NCBI RefSeq assembly: GCF_965363235.1 | Contig: NC_134842.1 | Span: 6,413,112-6,477,111, forward strand | Source: Mytilus galloprovincialis | Taxonomy: Eukaryota > Mollusca > Bivalvia > Mytilida > Mytilidae | DNA length: 64,000 nucleotides | Direction: 5' to 3' | Position numbers and translations under genes: made by a program | Notes under the pieces: model-generated | Seen by the model: only the letters and a program-made list of their open reading frames with translations | Database searches by the model: none | What the model was told of the DNA's origin: nothing | In this document: in pieces, positions 48,011 to 60,167 of the stretch | Numbering within the stretch: the first letter of the stretch is position 1 | Layout of the letters: each line of letters opens with the position of its first letter

Positions 48011-48480
48011 GAACGTTTGTTATAAATAATTGAATGTGAAAATGCGACTTCATAAGTACAGGGCCGGGAATCGTTCTAATCGTTAACATTAACTAATCAT
48101 TTGAACAAGTTGGGCGGGAATGCCTGGATTTTTGAAACAACACATATTGAAATTCCACTTAATGTGGATATAGTCATGTTTGGTCTGTATGATAACTATA
48201 AACTAAATGTTATAAAAATAAAGTCATTTTACTAGTAAAGATCTAAGATGCAAGAGGGAAAACTTCACATAGAGGGACTTAAAAACTATATCAAAGAAAA
48301 TTTTATTTTAGTAAAACATATTTCTCAAAAAATATGAGTGTAACAGATTTTAACATGCAATGGAAACCCTTGGATAAAGTCATTAATTAATTCAATAGTG
48401 AATTATTATGTATAAGTGTCATTGAAATGTAATTTCCATTATCACTATATATCTTTCGATGAATATGTTATACTCCGTCC

Positions 48481-48511
<31 letters not shown>

Positions 48512-48549
48512 TATATATATTTCATTCCGTTATATCATATCGTATTATT
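48011..48549. other. Intergenic DNA with an AT microsatellite
   Basis: No gene is seen. An (AT)n run lies at about 48480-48520. Confidence 0.6.
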
Positions 48550-49440
48550 AGGTCTTTCCACTTTTCTGTGGAAAGACCTATTGTTTTTCTTCTGATTATT
48601 TTTTTTTTCTTCCGCCAAATTTTGTTCTTGCGATAAACATTTGTTTCGCAATATGGCGTTTAGATATTTGGTATATGATATCGAACAGTTTATGCACTTT
48701 TGAAATTTACCCTGCGTAACCGAATACTTTTCTTTGTAGGAGTTATCTCCCCAAACACTGTTTTCCTTGTGTCCACAACTCCTTCGCAACCGTAAAAAAT
48801 TACAACAAATTTATTTTATAAAATTGCTCGTTATATCCTTCGCATGATTTGTCCAATTTCGACCGAAGCAATATGAACGCTCCATATGAGAGTTATTTCC
48901 CTTTTTGTATTTGAAATTTTGAAATGTATTTTAAACTGGAACACCATAAGTGATAGAGACCTAGGATCTTTTAATTTGAGGTCCTTGGTCCAAAAAAATG
49001 AAAATTAGGTCAAGGTCAAAGGTCAAGGTCATATTCTAATTTTTGAATTTGTCTTATTTTCACTTATTTTCATTAACCTTATAAGATATTGACAAATTAT
49101 TTTGTATAAATTGTTAGTTGCGACATGTGGTAACTGAATAATTTTAGTTGAAAGGATGCGTAAACAATGAATGGGAGTTTTAGCCCCTATCATATCTTAA
49201 ATTATGTTTAAAGTGATATAACTTATTAACCATACATATTAGAGACTAGGGTCTTTTGATTTGAAATCCTCAGTTTGTGACCTTGAAATTGAGGTCAAGG
49301 TCATAGGTTAATTTGACGTTCTAGATTTTGACCTTTCCTTTAAATTCATATCTATACATCATAAAGCCATATGAACTGACATTTAAGACTGATTTTTTAT
49401 ATTTTAATATCAAAATAGATATTAACTGGTGGAAAGACCT
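48550..49440 (+). mobile_element. Relative of the hairpin-ended AGGTCTTTCCAC element
   Basis: It starts with the 30 nt hairpin AGGTCTTTCCAC-TTTTCT-GTGGAAAGACCT (48550-48579) and ends with GGTGGAAAGACCT (to 49440), so the outer ends are 12 bp inverted repeats. It shares with 20747-21951 the runs CTTCCGCCAA, GGAGTTATCTCCCCAAACAC and repeated GGTCAAGGTCA phrases, in the opposite orientation. It is about 890 bp long and has no transposase. I could not find a convincing target duplication. Confidence 0.7.
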
Positions 49441-50614
49441 TTAATTGTCTTTAATTTTTGCTTATGTTTATTGTCTATAGACCATTGTGTGTGTCTTTGT
49501 TGATTCTGTTATTTGTTTTATAGTGATAAAATTATATATTACAATGTTGACAGCTGTGCCCCAATTTTTGACGTTTTTACCTATTATGTCTGTTTAGTTT
49601 GCTTATACATTGTTGTTAATATAATGTAATTCAATTTGACTGCCATATAAGTGAGAGTAATAGCTAGCTGCAAAACTAGGTTTAATCCACCATTTTTCTA
49701 CACAAAGGAATTGCCCGGTACAAAGTCAGATATATGACAGTTGTTTTCCGTTATTAAGATACGTTTGAGCTTTTGGTATTGTCATTTTATTAAAGACTTT
49801 CCGTTTTGAATTTCACTAAGAGTTCGGTATATTTTGTTATTCTACTTTTTGTGTGTTCAGATATTGATCTTAATGCTACTTATAGTTGATTTTGCTGATA
49901 TTCCCCTTTGATATTTTTTGGTAAATTTAACAGAGGTACTTGATGGAATGCTGTATATAAAGTTGTGTTGTTAAACAGCAATATGTGCAATAAAGATTCA
50001 ATTTGAGTGTAAACAGTATTATTGTTTGCATTGCTTTCTTTAAGGCTACCCAGCTGTCATTCATCATAATTATTGTCGCCATGAAGAGCTGCTTGATCAT
50101 TACGGAGTGTCCGTTCACAGATGATACAGAGCCTACTCCCTTTTTTATACTGTTATCTCGTTTTTCTCCTTGGAATAAGACTTGTTACCTGATTTGATCG
50201 TGAATAAAAACATGTGATTATCATAAGAAGCAAGAACTGCCTGACTTTCCGTATCACCTGAGTTCAACCCCGGATTTAATGGGATTCTCAATGTCTACAT
50301 TGTTAGTTTTGCAGGGTTTGTTTCTTGTTTGTTTTTCTTTTATATTTTACTTATAAAGTATGCCGTCGGGATCTTTTTACTTTTCATTTGTAATGTGTTA
50401 TTTTTTTATGATTCATTTTAAAACATGTATGTACCTTTTCTTGCCACGAACAAAGGAGTATATTCTGAGAATATATTATTCAGACAGTTGTTCCAAACAA
50501 AAAAGACAACAATACACTGTACAGATGCTTAAAGTTTACATTTAATTAGCATCAGATATTTATCATAGACTATAAAGCGTTTAAGTATAACATGTCATCA
50601 TTAGAATAGTTTGT
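49441..50614. other. Intergenic DNA with a dispersed repeat
   Basis: A decayed inverted copy of the GTCATATTCCTGA-type repeat lies at about 49620-49860, with GTTTAATCCACCATTTTTCT and GGTACAAAGTCAGATATATG. No gene is seen. The 3' UTR of the minus-strand gene below probably begins at its stop and ends near 50600. Confidence 0.5.
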
Positions 50615-50620
50615 TTTATT
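50615..50620 (-). terminator. Polyadenylation signal AATAAA
   Basis: AATAAA on the minus strand, about 115 nt after the stop codon of the gene at 50734-51480, is a plausible poly(A) signal for it. Confidence 0.55.
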
Positions 50621-50733
50621 GACCGAATTATGCTAAAAACAAAGAACATGCTTTCTGATCTTTAATATAGCGTTCAAATCAAGCAGATCAGAAACATCTC
50701 GATGACTCACTGATGATTCACATGTTGTTGCAT

Positions 50734-51480
50734 TTATCTACATACACCTCTAGCAACAGTACAACCAGCAAGGGCTGCTCCACACGTCCCAACTGCAGCT
50801 TCACCACAGAGCGCTGCACATGCTCCAAATGTAAAAAAGGTACAAATTGCACATCCTGCAGTCACTACTCCACAAGTAGCTCCAAGAGCAGTGCAACTAT
50901 CCTTTAATGCTTCGTGGTCACATGATCTTTTTTCTCTATTATTTGTTTGAGGCTTTCCAACTTGTGTGCTGTTAAATTCAATTGCATCTGCGATGACTTT
51001 CCCAAACACATTCTTAGACAATAGTGTGGTAACATCTCCCAAATCGTTGACAGTGTCCAGCAATTCCTTTGGCTCATATGGACATTTAGAGTACATAGAT
51101 TCACATTCATCACTATCTTTTACGGAGTATCCCTTTTTAGCTGCATTTAAAACATGTTCAATATTCGGATATTCAGCTAATAATTGCTTGGCTTCTGCAT
51201 ATAACGAACTGTAACGATCTTGTCCGTTGTCAGTTGCAATTTTTGTAAGGACACCTAACGGGTTGCTCAACATTTGATTGCGTTTAGAGTGTGGTACTGC
51301 AGCAAAAATACACATCAATACCCCTACACATTCAGTGTGATGGTCGTAAAAGTCAATTACTTTGTCAGCTATAGCAATCACAGCTTTAACATTTTGAAGC
51401 TTGTTCGAATCATTGGCATGTACCATTCCTGTTCCAGAGGTCCCCAATACAATGAAACACCAAACATATATCGAAATCAT
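50734..51480 (-). CDS. Secreted precursor of a ten-cysteine hydrophobic peptide
   Basis: An intact 248-codon frame. Residues 1-22 look like a signal peptide (MISIYVWCFIVLGTSGTGMVHA). Residues 23-181 form a polar, mostly helical-looking propeptide with a few Cys (TECVGVLMC, DECESMYSKC). A furin-type site REKR ends at about residue 185 and would release a 63-residue C-terminal peptide that starts SCDHEALKDSC. That peptide has ten Cys and is rich in Gly, Ala and Val (CGVVTAGCAICTFFTFGAC and later CGAALAGC). The layout resembles host-defence peptide precursors and, in its ten-Cys Gly/Ala-rich core, halocin C8-like domains; the second likeness is from memory and untested. A splice acceptor (TTTCAATTGCAG) lies 13 nt before the ATG, so a 5' UTR intron is likely. 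The coding part is a single exon. Confidence 0.8.
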   Translation of the reverse strand: MISIYVWCFIVLGTSGTGMVHANDSNKLQNVKAVIAIADKVIDFYDHHTECVGVLMCIFAAVPHSKRNQMLSNPLGVLTKIATDNGQDRYSSLYAEAKQLLAEYPNIEHVLNAAKKGYSVKDSDECESMYSKCPYEPKELLDTVNDLGDVTTLLSKNVFGKVIADAIEFNSTQVGKPQTNNREKRSCDHEALKDSCTALGATCGVVTAGCAICTFFTFGACAALCGEAAVGTCGAALAGCTVARGVCR

Positions 51481-51493
51481 CCTTCTATTAATT

Positions 51494-51505
51494 CTGCAAT
51501 TGAAA
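51494..51505 (-). promoter_or_regulatory. Probable splice acceptor in the 5' UTR of the peptide precursor gene
   Basis: On the minus strand TTTCAATTGCAG precedes 13 nt of leader and the ATG at 51480. This suggests a non-coding first exon further upstream; the donor and promoter were not identified. Confidence 0.5.
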
Positions 51506-51679
51506 TAGTCAAATGAAGTTTTCAGTACTAGTAGTTTGAATTTATCTTGTTATAGACAAATTTTATTTTCCTTTCAAGTCTATGTTAATTGTGCATATTG
51601 ATTTTTGCGTTTTTATTTATTTTACTGATGAATCTAACTGTTAACAAAATTTTGAATTTTTGAAATACTAATGCTTTTC

Positions 51680-51870
51680 AACCTCAGGCATAGATTACCT
51701 TAGATGCATTTGGCAAACACTTTTAGAACTTTTGGTCTTCAATGCTCTTCAACTTCGTACTTTATTTGGCCCATTTAACTTTTTTGGATTCGAGCTTCAC
51801 TGATGAGTCTTTTGTAGACGAAACGCGCGTCTGGCGTATATAAATAAAGTTAGTTCTGGTATCTATGATG
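51680..51870 (+). repeat. Dispersed repeat (ACGAAACGCGCGTCTGGCGT family)
   Basis: It reads CTCAGGCATAGATTACC, TTTTGGTCTTCAATGCTCTT, GAGCTTCACTGATGAGTC, GTAGACGAAACGCGCGTCTG and CTGGTATCTATGATGAG. It is the fullest copy here of the repeat whose 5' portion forms both inner ends of the palindrome. I recall it as very common in mussels. Confidence 0.75.
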
Positions 51871-54467
51871 AGTTTATTGTATACAATGCCATCTTATTTA
51901 CACGAACTATTTTATTCAAAAGTTAGTCATTTACAATTATGGAATGGTTCTTTGTTAAATATCAAGTAGGATTTTCAATCATGATCGAGAAATGAGCCTT
52001 TTAAAAAAATCTTGGACGTTTTATTTCTGCTGTTTCTTTATGTTTTAAATTGTATTCAAACTAAGTAAAAAGAATTTTATTGTTTCCTATATGTTTGCCT
52101 ATCTGAAGCAAACCAGAAGGCACTGCACATGGTAGAAAACGATCACGAAACACGTCGTCCTTTTCTAGCCCAAATGAACGACAACATGCATTCATAGTGC
52201 ATACTTATCATTAAAAAAATCGTAAAGATATCAAAAAATGTTTGTTTGACTGCTAGGTTATATTAATAATATATATTCACTGTCGTGTGCCGTTTAATAT
52301 AATCAATTCAGTTTGACACACACTTAGTAGTATCTTCATTTACACAATGAATGTTGGATTTTGATTAGCAAAATCATCAGAAAAAAAAACACTGGCTTAT
52401 GCATGTGTATCTGAATGGTAACATACAAATACCAGCACATTCATTAACTTATTATAGTATTGTAGTGTATACAAACAATTATTGTTTATTTCATTTACAA
52501 GAACAAACTGAGATTTCAATTTTATAGTTTTTCTCATATTGTTAAAAGACCTACAAAATGTATATTCAACTAAACTTGTGACTAAACTCTTGACATGAAG
52601 ATAATGCCTCTGATATGTCGTTAAAAAATTGTTTCCATTGGTCGCTTTTGTCTTTCAATCCAAACGCATTTGGGATATGCAATTGTGATTCCAAGTTGAG
52701 ACATTCACCCCACACCCATCCACTTGATGGATAGAACGTTATGTGTTATGAAATAGAGCTGTTTATGTTGGCGGAATTCTTGCGATGGACCTGCCTTTTT
52801 AAACGAAATGATTGAACTTCTCTGATATAGTTGTTCAATTATACATCAGAATAACACAATAACAAAATAACACAATAACAGAATAACAGAATTTTTCTGA
52901 AGGGCGGTTCCTTTGTTATCTTTTAAAGCAAGTATACTATCTCTTCTTTATTTTTTTTCATGGACATCAGAGAAATAAGCAAGAATTAAATGCAAGGAAA
53001 TTTGGTATGAATGCAAATGAGAACCTTTCCATCCAAGTCACTATTAATACGCATTGTTGATGATTTAAGGCATTGCAGTAATTCTTCTGTTAAAATTTGA
53101 CAAATTGTACATAGTCCAGTCAGAATATCATCAACATTCGAAGAAGATGTTCGTGGTTTTTGACCATCGGATGTCTCAAGTTTTTTTTAGATCTAACTTT
53201 GAATTGTTATTCAGACTGTTTATAAAGTGAAAGGTCCATCTATATTCAAAACAAAAAAATTGAAACAATACCATTCACCCAAAAAATGATTTTAAATGGT
53301 TTCCAAAGAACTAATGGAATAATTATTTAACATCCTCCTTTAACTTTTTGAAATTTAAAAGCCGATATTTTTCTTTAATTTTAACACAAAATTGCAACCG
53401 GAAGTGGATCAAACGTCACCAAGTGTTGCTTTACCATTATAAAATAAGACTGAAACTCATCTGATGTGACTCAAATCAAATTAAAACATCAGTTCTAATA
53501 TTTTAAACTAAAGTTTCTGATCAAAACTTAATAACGATTAATAATAAAAAGTTAATAATATTTTCAGCTTTGCTCCATATCTTAAATTAAGGAGTATAGA
53601 TAGAAGTATGTTTGATCAAAGTTTGATGCTTTAACACAAAGTGTACAATTTCTTCCTATATTGCACCTATCTGCTGGACTATTCCTGTCAAAACAAATTT
53701 AAACAACAAGATGTAATGTCTTTGTTGTATTTTTAGAGAAAATATGTATTTTGTGAAAAATAATTATCACTTATTATTATAATTTACATTGCCAAACATA
53801 GAGAAATGTTTTCATTTCGGAAATTTACCATCTCATATTTATTTTTGATACTCGAGTCTATTGGTCAAAAATCTTTACCTTTCACTTTTGTTGCTTTATT
53901 CCTTCTAAATTATTTTGAGAGTGATTGTTTTCCAATCCATATTCCTCTAAATTGTTTTATATTTTGTTAACATTATGTCAGACAGTGAACCAAATAATTC
54001 AAAATCTTTAAAGAGAATGGAAATTCCGTGCTTTAAACTTAAACAAAGCGTGGCATCAAGAGGTTATTGAGAAATCTTAATACGCTGACTTTTTTGTCTA
54101 TTTGAATCTTAATAACAAAAGGTTAAGGTCAATGATCACAAAATTTTAATCTTTAGAAACAAAACCGGACAAAACTGTACACTTTCCGTAATCATGAAAC
54201 AATATATTTATTTGTAAACTGTATGTCTCAGATGTATTTAATACCTATGAATTGTAAAATAAACAAACTTACCTATAGATATGAATTCACTGAATAAATT
54301 CCCTGGTTATCTAGTGACTAATTCACAGGGATACTCGGCCAACTACTGTAAGTCGAGTAATTTGTCAAAACAGCAAAGAAAAGTGCAATACAGATATTGT
54401 TTTAGAAAAAAAAATAAGAAAAAAAAAAGAATTTTAATTCCTTTTAATTATTTCTTACTTTTTAGTC
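51871..54467. other. Intergenic DNA, little recognised
   Basis: No supported gene. A short AACACAATAACA-type microsatellite is at about 52848-52892. The remaining sequence is AT-rich and shows no coding or transposon signal that I can defend. Confidence 0.5.
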
Positions 54468-54471
54468 TTAA

Positions 54472-56474
54472 GGGCATACAATACAGTTTTGATCCCGTAT
54501 TCACATTTTGATAAAAATTTCCATATAGACTATTTGTTACCTTATTAAACCAAATATGTAGTAAAAATATGTACCTTCATGTGCTACTTTTTTTTTAGTA
54601 AAATGAGGTTAACATTAGGTATATTTGCTCAAAATTCGAATGTGTGGCCGTATTTTTCTTTTCGAAAGAAAGACATAACTTTTTTTTTGTTTTAAAAGAT
54701 AAACACAAACTGTTTTTTTGGTAAATAATTTGTAAGTTCTGTATTTTATAAGTTTTCTAAAAAATTATACATTTTTTAATTCGAATTGAATGCTTCTTTT
54801 TGTAACTTCATTTGGGTGTAAAAGCGTTGACCAAAGTACAGGTTGTATGAAGCGTAGAAGCGCTTTATACTAAAAATGTACGCACGGTCAACGATTTTAC
54901 AACCATATGAAGTTACAAAAAGAAGCATTCAATACTAATAATTACTTTTTTTGGCTATGACCATGAAAATACGAATTCTATAATTGTTCTATTTAAAGAC
55001 CAAACAGCCTATTGGTTATGCGCATCAGCTAACGCAACTTGGTGTCGACATAAAAGCTCTATGACATTGTTTCTAGCAATTAAAAAACGTCAAATCATAA
55101 CGTCCTATTTCGCGTTTTTCACGGATTTCAACATTTTTTTTATTTTCAATAATTTTGCTTATGTGGGACAGAGGACAAAAACAGACTTTCAATACAAAAG
55201 CGGTGTGAAAAGTTATTTCAAACAATTTTCCATTCCGACGGATTGTGTTTCTGAAGGTTTATATTGTGCGGCAACAACATCATAAAGATCTGAAACTGAT
55301 ACATGCTTAATCTCTAGTATTACCGGATAATAGAATAGGTGAATATAGTTGTTATTCTTGGAAATTTAAATGTGGGTTTCCAACGTCCAATTTGCGATTT
55401 TTTTTTTTCAAATAGTGTGCCAGCAAGGAAATCTTGTACTATGACGTCAGATGCATTCTTCTGAAAAAGACAACTCTTTTCTTCAAAACGAACGCGAAAA
55501 TAACATGAAAATTACTCATAACGTTTTGAAAGGTCGGTGACATACACTTTATTTTTTGCTTTATTTTGACGAGTACATATGGCACTTTCCTTCTTTAAAT
55601 TATTATAAAGAAATCACTGGTAGATATTTTTTAATACTGGAAACGTTTTTCAGTTTTACGCTTAATTTTTAGCGGGAATGAAATAAATCATATTTTCAAA
55701 GATCAAATCAATATGAGGCTATAAACTCTTGAACCTGTATATTTAAAAGATACAAATCTACTGTTTAACGTGAAACAAGAATAATGCTTGTAGGTTTGAT
55801 AAAAAGCATTTTTTTAGAGAGTTTAGATAACAAGCAAATATTATGTTAATATTCGGGAAAACACGAAACTGAGGTTGCTATAGTGACAAAACTAAGTCGG
55901 TGACCCCCAATTCTTTCCATCATATTTTGTTCCTATCATGCAACACCTTCACACAAAATTGGAAGGAAAAATCGCTGATAGAAATGAATATGCTGTTTGG
56001 TCTTCAATTGACACTTGCACTTTATTGTGGGACCACGTGTTATCATGAATGAAAAGTTTTATTTAGTGATGTAATTGCTTTAGGAATAACACCTCATGTG
56101 CAGTTAGCCAATCAGAATAAAGTATTATGATGAAACATACCTCTAATGTAATTATTCAGAAATAAATCATATGTATCAAATGTTCATGAAGGTAGAAAAA
56201 AAAATCATCTTTGGCTGTATATTTAATAAATTAAAAAGAATTGTACTATTTACGCTTTCATGAAAATTGGCACAAATAATCTTCTTACGTAATCAAACCA
56301 AATGGCATTTTAAAACAGAGGGGTCCATGAACTCGTTTTCAAGTTAAACAAGTTTGAATGATAAAAATAAGTCGAAAACTGAATCTTTTCCCGATAAGTC
56401 ATAGTTTGACGTCGCGAAAATAACAATTTTCGTTAGCAACGTCATTACTTCCCCTGTAACAGTATTGTATGCCC
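54472..56474. mobile_element. piggyBac-like non-autonomous element with TTAA target sites
   Basis: The ends are 17 bp inverted repeats GGGCATACAATACWGTT with one mismatch (54472-54488 and 56458-56474), each next to TTAA (54468-54471 and 56475-56478). TTAA duplication with GGG/CCC termini is the hallmark of piggyBac elements. The 2003 bp body has no transposase frame. It contains an imperfect inverted repeat (54786-54933) and short open stretches only. It is most likely a deletion derivative that was mobilised in trans. Confidence 0.78.
54786..54933. repeat. Imperfect inverted repeat inside the piggyBac-like element
   Basis: The arms, about 47 bp each, run from TGAATGCTTCTTTTTGTAAC to GTTGACC and face GGTCAACG to AGAAGCATTCA across about 55 bp. 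The loop contains a smaller hairpin, GAAGCGTAGAAGCGCTTTAT. It may be a nested MITE. Confidence 0.65.
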
Positions 56475-56654
56475 TTAATACCATTGTGTCGGCTAAAAAT
56501 AAAAAACACGCACACATATAACCCGATACCCGTTGTTTTAAACAAGATTGTACATTTAGTATAAAATCTCTGCACCCTTCATGATTTATCAAATCCAAAA
56601 ATGTTTCGGGGTATAAAAGATAAAACAAGTTTAGAAAAAATCTACAAAAAATGT

Positions 56655-56810
56655 ATATGATAGATATAAGAAGATATGGTATGAGCGCCAATGAGACAAC
56701 TCTCCATCCAAGTCATAAATTATAAAATTACACCATTATTGGTCAAAGTACGGTCTTTAACACGGAGCCTTGGCTCACACCGAACGTCAACCTATAAACG
56801 ACCCCACAAA
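56655..56810 (+). repeat. SINE-like dispersed repeat, partial
   Basis: It contains ATATAAGAAGATATGGTATG, CCAATGAGACAACTCTCCAT and GAGCCTTGGCTCACACCGAA, matching 22475-22720. Confidence 0.75.
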
Positions 56811-57227
56811 TATTGATGCATGTGTTGACTTATTCAGTAATATTTTAAATACCCGACATGAAACAACTGTAAGTGTTTGAAACATCTACATGTATAACGT
56901 TTATAATAAACAGACAGTACCTGTGAATTTACGGAAGGCTGCTACTATATGATGTAAGTGACTGCTACTGAAGACTGTAGGTTTGCTGATGCGTCTATAG
57001 CTTTGAGGCGCTCATTTTATAGCTAGCTTTGTTTTAAATGACATACTTTTTTAAAAGAAGTTGATATTTTTTTCTCGAAAATTTGCATTTAATTTATCGT
57101 TTTAATGTACGTGTGAGTCAATGTCATGTCCTTCAAGTCTCCTCAGAAATTGTCGTGTATTTTCATCATATTCTTAATGATACAATTCATTATTCCACAG
57201 TTTTATGTCAAAACATATTTATATAGA

Positions 57228-57375
57228 TTTAGGGGCCAGCTGAAGGACGCTTCGTGGTGCGGGAGTTTCTCGCTACATTGAAGACCCATTGGTAGCCTTC
57301 GGCTGTTGTCTGCTCTATGGACGGGTTGTTGTCGTTTCGACACATTCCTCATTTCCATTCTCAATTTAATTAAGC
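57228..57375 (-). repeat. Dispersed repeat (GACAACAACCCGACCATAGA family), partial
   Basis: In plus orientation it reads AGGGGCCAGCTGAAGGACGC, TACATTGAAGACCCATTGG and GGCTGTTGTCTGCTCTATGG, then a GTCGTTTCGACACATTCC end; it is inverted relative to 22895-23475. Confidence 0.75.
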
Positions 57376-59591
57376 ATGTCAAGAGAAAACGTATAACAGA
57401 TTTTTCAAAATATTACATATTGTGGAATACTTGCACATTTGAATATGTTTAATCAAAACCTAATCCTTCTTACTGACCCCGATTTAAATCAATAATGCAT
57501 GTTTATTGAAGTTACATTTTATCTATACACTTCTTTTAATATATAATTGAATAAAATCAGTATAATCGAATATTCATTGCAAACAAAAAGTCTGGTAGCA
57601 CATTGGTTTAGTTTATGCATATTTTATTGTACATCCATTTCCTTGATATTTGGGGTAAATTCAAGGGGTTCATAAAAGAAGACTAAATGTCGATCGCCAC
57701 ACTAATGTAATGGTATTTAAAAAAAATTAAAATAAATCAATATCGAAAGGAAACAAAGTGGCATGAATAGAAAACAGACAAACAACAACCAACTAGAACA
57801 AATACATTAAACTAGCCGAGTGTAGTGCTTTGGAAAGAGTGGGAAGTTCCCGCCGTGTTTTGATAACCTTCGTAATCGTAAACGTCATTTTACATTATTG
57901 TTGAAAAAAATCAGTACAAAAACGTTATCCTGTTAACATACTTGGTCAAACAAAAACAACAAAATGTGTTCTTTTCATTATTTGTATTAGATAACCACAT
58001 ACTTCATTTAAAAGGCCTCCCTTACAAAATATAGAATGTTATCAATCATATTAAATGGCTGATACTGTATAATTTTTTAAAACAAAATTGGCTAAACTTA
58101 CCAGAAAGAGTATTAATTATTTATACTTAATCAACAAACTAAATCACTTGTCTACAATCATGCCGAGTTAAAGTGATACATTTACACACAATTCTATATA
58201 CGCCGTATGCCTTTTCGTTGTTTTGTTCTGTATCAGTATAATATTAAACATTGAAATGAAATTACATTTGTTCGAACAGGGTTTTCAATTCAAAATTCAT
58301 CGTTATGTTTTGTTGATACTTTAACCATGAGGCAATTTGGAACAAAATGTTAATTCATTATGACAATAGTAAAGCAGTATCTTGAATGTTAAAATGCATT
58401 CAATTCAAAGTCAAATGAAGGACTCTCGTGCTCTAACATGTATCATCAGAAAATATTTATGGTTACGTCCGTATGAAACTTACTAATATAGGTACACGTG
58501 TGTTTAACATCAGAAACATGGCACAGGTGTTATAAATCAAGAACACTTGATGATAAATACTACCACTTACTGCTCATCTTATACAAAATGATATATCATC
58601 GTCTGCCTTTTGTCTGGTAATGTGCACTTACGAAACGTAGAAAACTTGTTAACCAATTCTATTAATACTTTTATAATCCTACATTAGTTGACCGCCCATG
58701 TGCAAAGTGAAAATAATTTTTTTTAAAAGATACCAAAATCCAAGGACAATTAAAATTAGTCCATGAACAGCTGGCAAAACAAACCAAAATTGATTTCCTT
58801 GATGATATTAAATTATTTCTTGACGATGACAAGTTTTTAAATAAGTGGATGATTATTACGACGACGACAATAATGATAATAATATGTAAGAAAATTCACT
58901 TCATGGTGACACATTATCAGATTTCGACTAAACTTGTCTTATTCTTTACTAATAAGTGAATAAGCAACATTAACAATTTTACTAGATTTTCGGTATGATA
59001 AGAATTGGAAGAGTTAAAAAGACTAAAAAAATCCCAATCACAAAATATAATATCGAGGTGGTATATATATTTGTAAAAGTTCATGAAATGTTACATTGTC
59101 GTAAAAGCAATGCCCTCCACTAACATTTTTTTTAAACCGGAAAAACCAAATATGTTATGTTGTGCTTATATAAACAACCCCATTGACTACACGTACATGT
59201 ATATTAACCATTTAAACTAAATACTAAGATGGTTGTATGGTTGATTTATCTTAATAGTTGATAGCATCTACTCTGGTAAATGATTTGTAGTCTCGAACTT
59301 TCATTGTGATCTAAAAGGGATCTTAAAAGTCTGAATAATAAATTGTAAGGTCCTGTTTCAATCAATTTCACTGGGGTAAAGCTGATGACCGTAACTGCAT
59401 TCACGGTCATCCCAAGATGTCGGATGAAAAAATAGGTCAGTATCTGTATTGTCTGTTATAGTGTTTCTTTATCATTTTCTTTACAAAGGAGACATTAATA
59501 CGATGTAAATTTATAAAAGATTCACACGGAAAACACAAATTACTTCCGAGAAATGTGCATAAAACAGGAAATTCGATTTAAAAAAATCGGT

Positions 59592-59757
59592 AAGATGACC
59601 GTAAATCACAATCGAGATGACCGTAACAGAATCAGCAATTCATAACAAGGGTGACCGTAATTGGTTAAAAGATGACCGTAATTGGTAAAGGATGACCGTA
59701 ATTTCTAAATGATGACCGTAACTTTTAAAGGATGATCGTCAATTCTAAGAAGTATAA
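59592..59757 (+). repeat. Iterated GATGACCGTAAT motifs in the left inverted end
   Basis: Seven near-copies of the motif, separated by A/T-rich linkers, lie within the left end of the 2.9 kb element. The right end has the same in inverted form at about 61880-62050. Such iterated subterminal motifs often bind a transposase. Confidence 0.75.
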
Positions 59758-59865
59758 TTTTTATATCCGTATTTGTTTTACTACCTTTTTTGTATCAAAT
59801 GATTAATGGTGTTGACATAAAATGTATTTATATGAGAGTATTATCCTATAGGTAGGAGAAAATAA

Positions 59866-60167
59866 GACGTGCTTTAAATACATAGTTCACCATATATATC
59901 TTTTTTTACGGTAGAGGGTATAATTTTTAAAATGAACATACAAGACATGCACATGAAAAAGTGGGGACGTGCTTTAAATACATAGTTCACCATATATATA
60001 TCTTGTTTTACGGTAGAGGGTATAATTTTTAAAATGAACATACAACAAGACATGCACATGAAAAGTGGGGACGTGCTTTAAATACATAGTTCACCATATA
60101 TATATCTTGTTTTACGGTAGAGGGTATAATTTTTGAAATGAATACACAACAAGACATGCACATGAAA
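59866..60167 (+). repeat. Three-copy tandem repeat, period 100-104 bp
   Basis: The units begin GACGTGCTTTAAATACATAG at 59866, 59966 and 60070 and share TTACGGTAGAGGGTATAATT and GACATGCACATGAAAA. They differ by short indels such as an extra ACA. They sit inside the 2.9 kb element. Confidence 0.88.

Larger units (their letters stand above)
56479..59363. other. Intergenic DNA with two dispersed-repeat fragments
   Basis: Repeat fragments lie at 56655-56810 and 57228-57375 (listed separately). No gene is supported in the rest. A short open stretch near 58740-58860 (HEQLAKQTKIDFLDDIKLF) has no clear splice sites and was not called. Confidence 0.5.

Noticed and set aside
50225-50300. tRNA-like GTTCAACCCC sequence
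   Set aside because: It cannot be folded into a cloverleaf with matching acceptor stem. It is probably part of a dispersed repeat.
56344-56691. 115-codon minus-strand frame with hydrophobic N-terminus
   Set aside because: It crosses the end of the piggyBac-like element and a SINE-like repeat, so it is a chance frame.
58740-58870. Possible exon with HEQLAKQTKIDFLDDIKLF
   Set aside because: The composition is protein-like, but there is no convincing acceptor, donor or neighbouring exon.
59592-59757. CRISPR-like regular repeats
   Set aside because: The spacing is irregular, linkers are short and similar, and the motifs belong to transposon ends in eukaryotic DNA.
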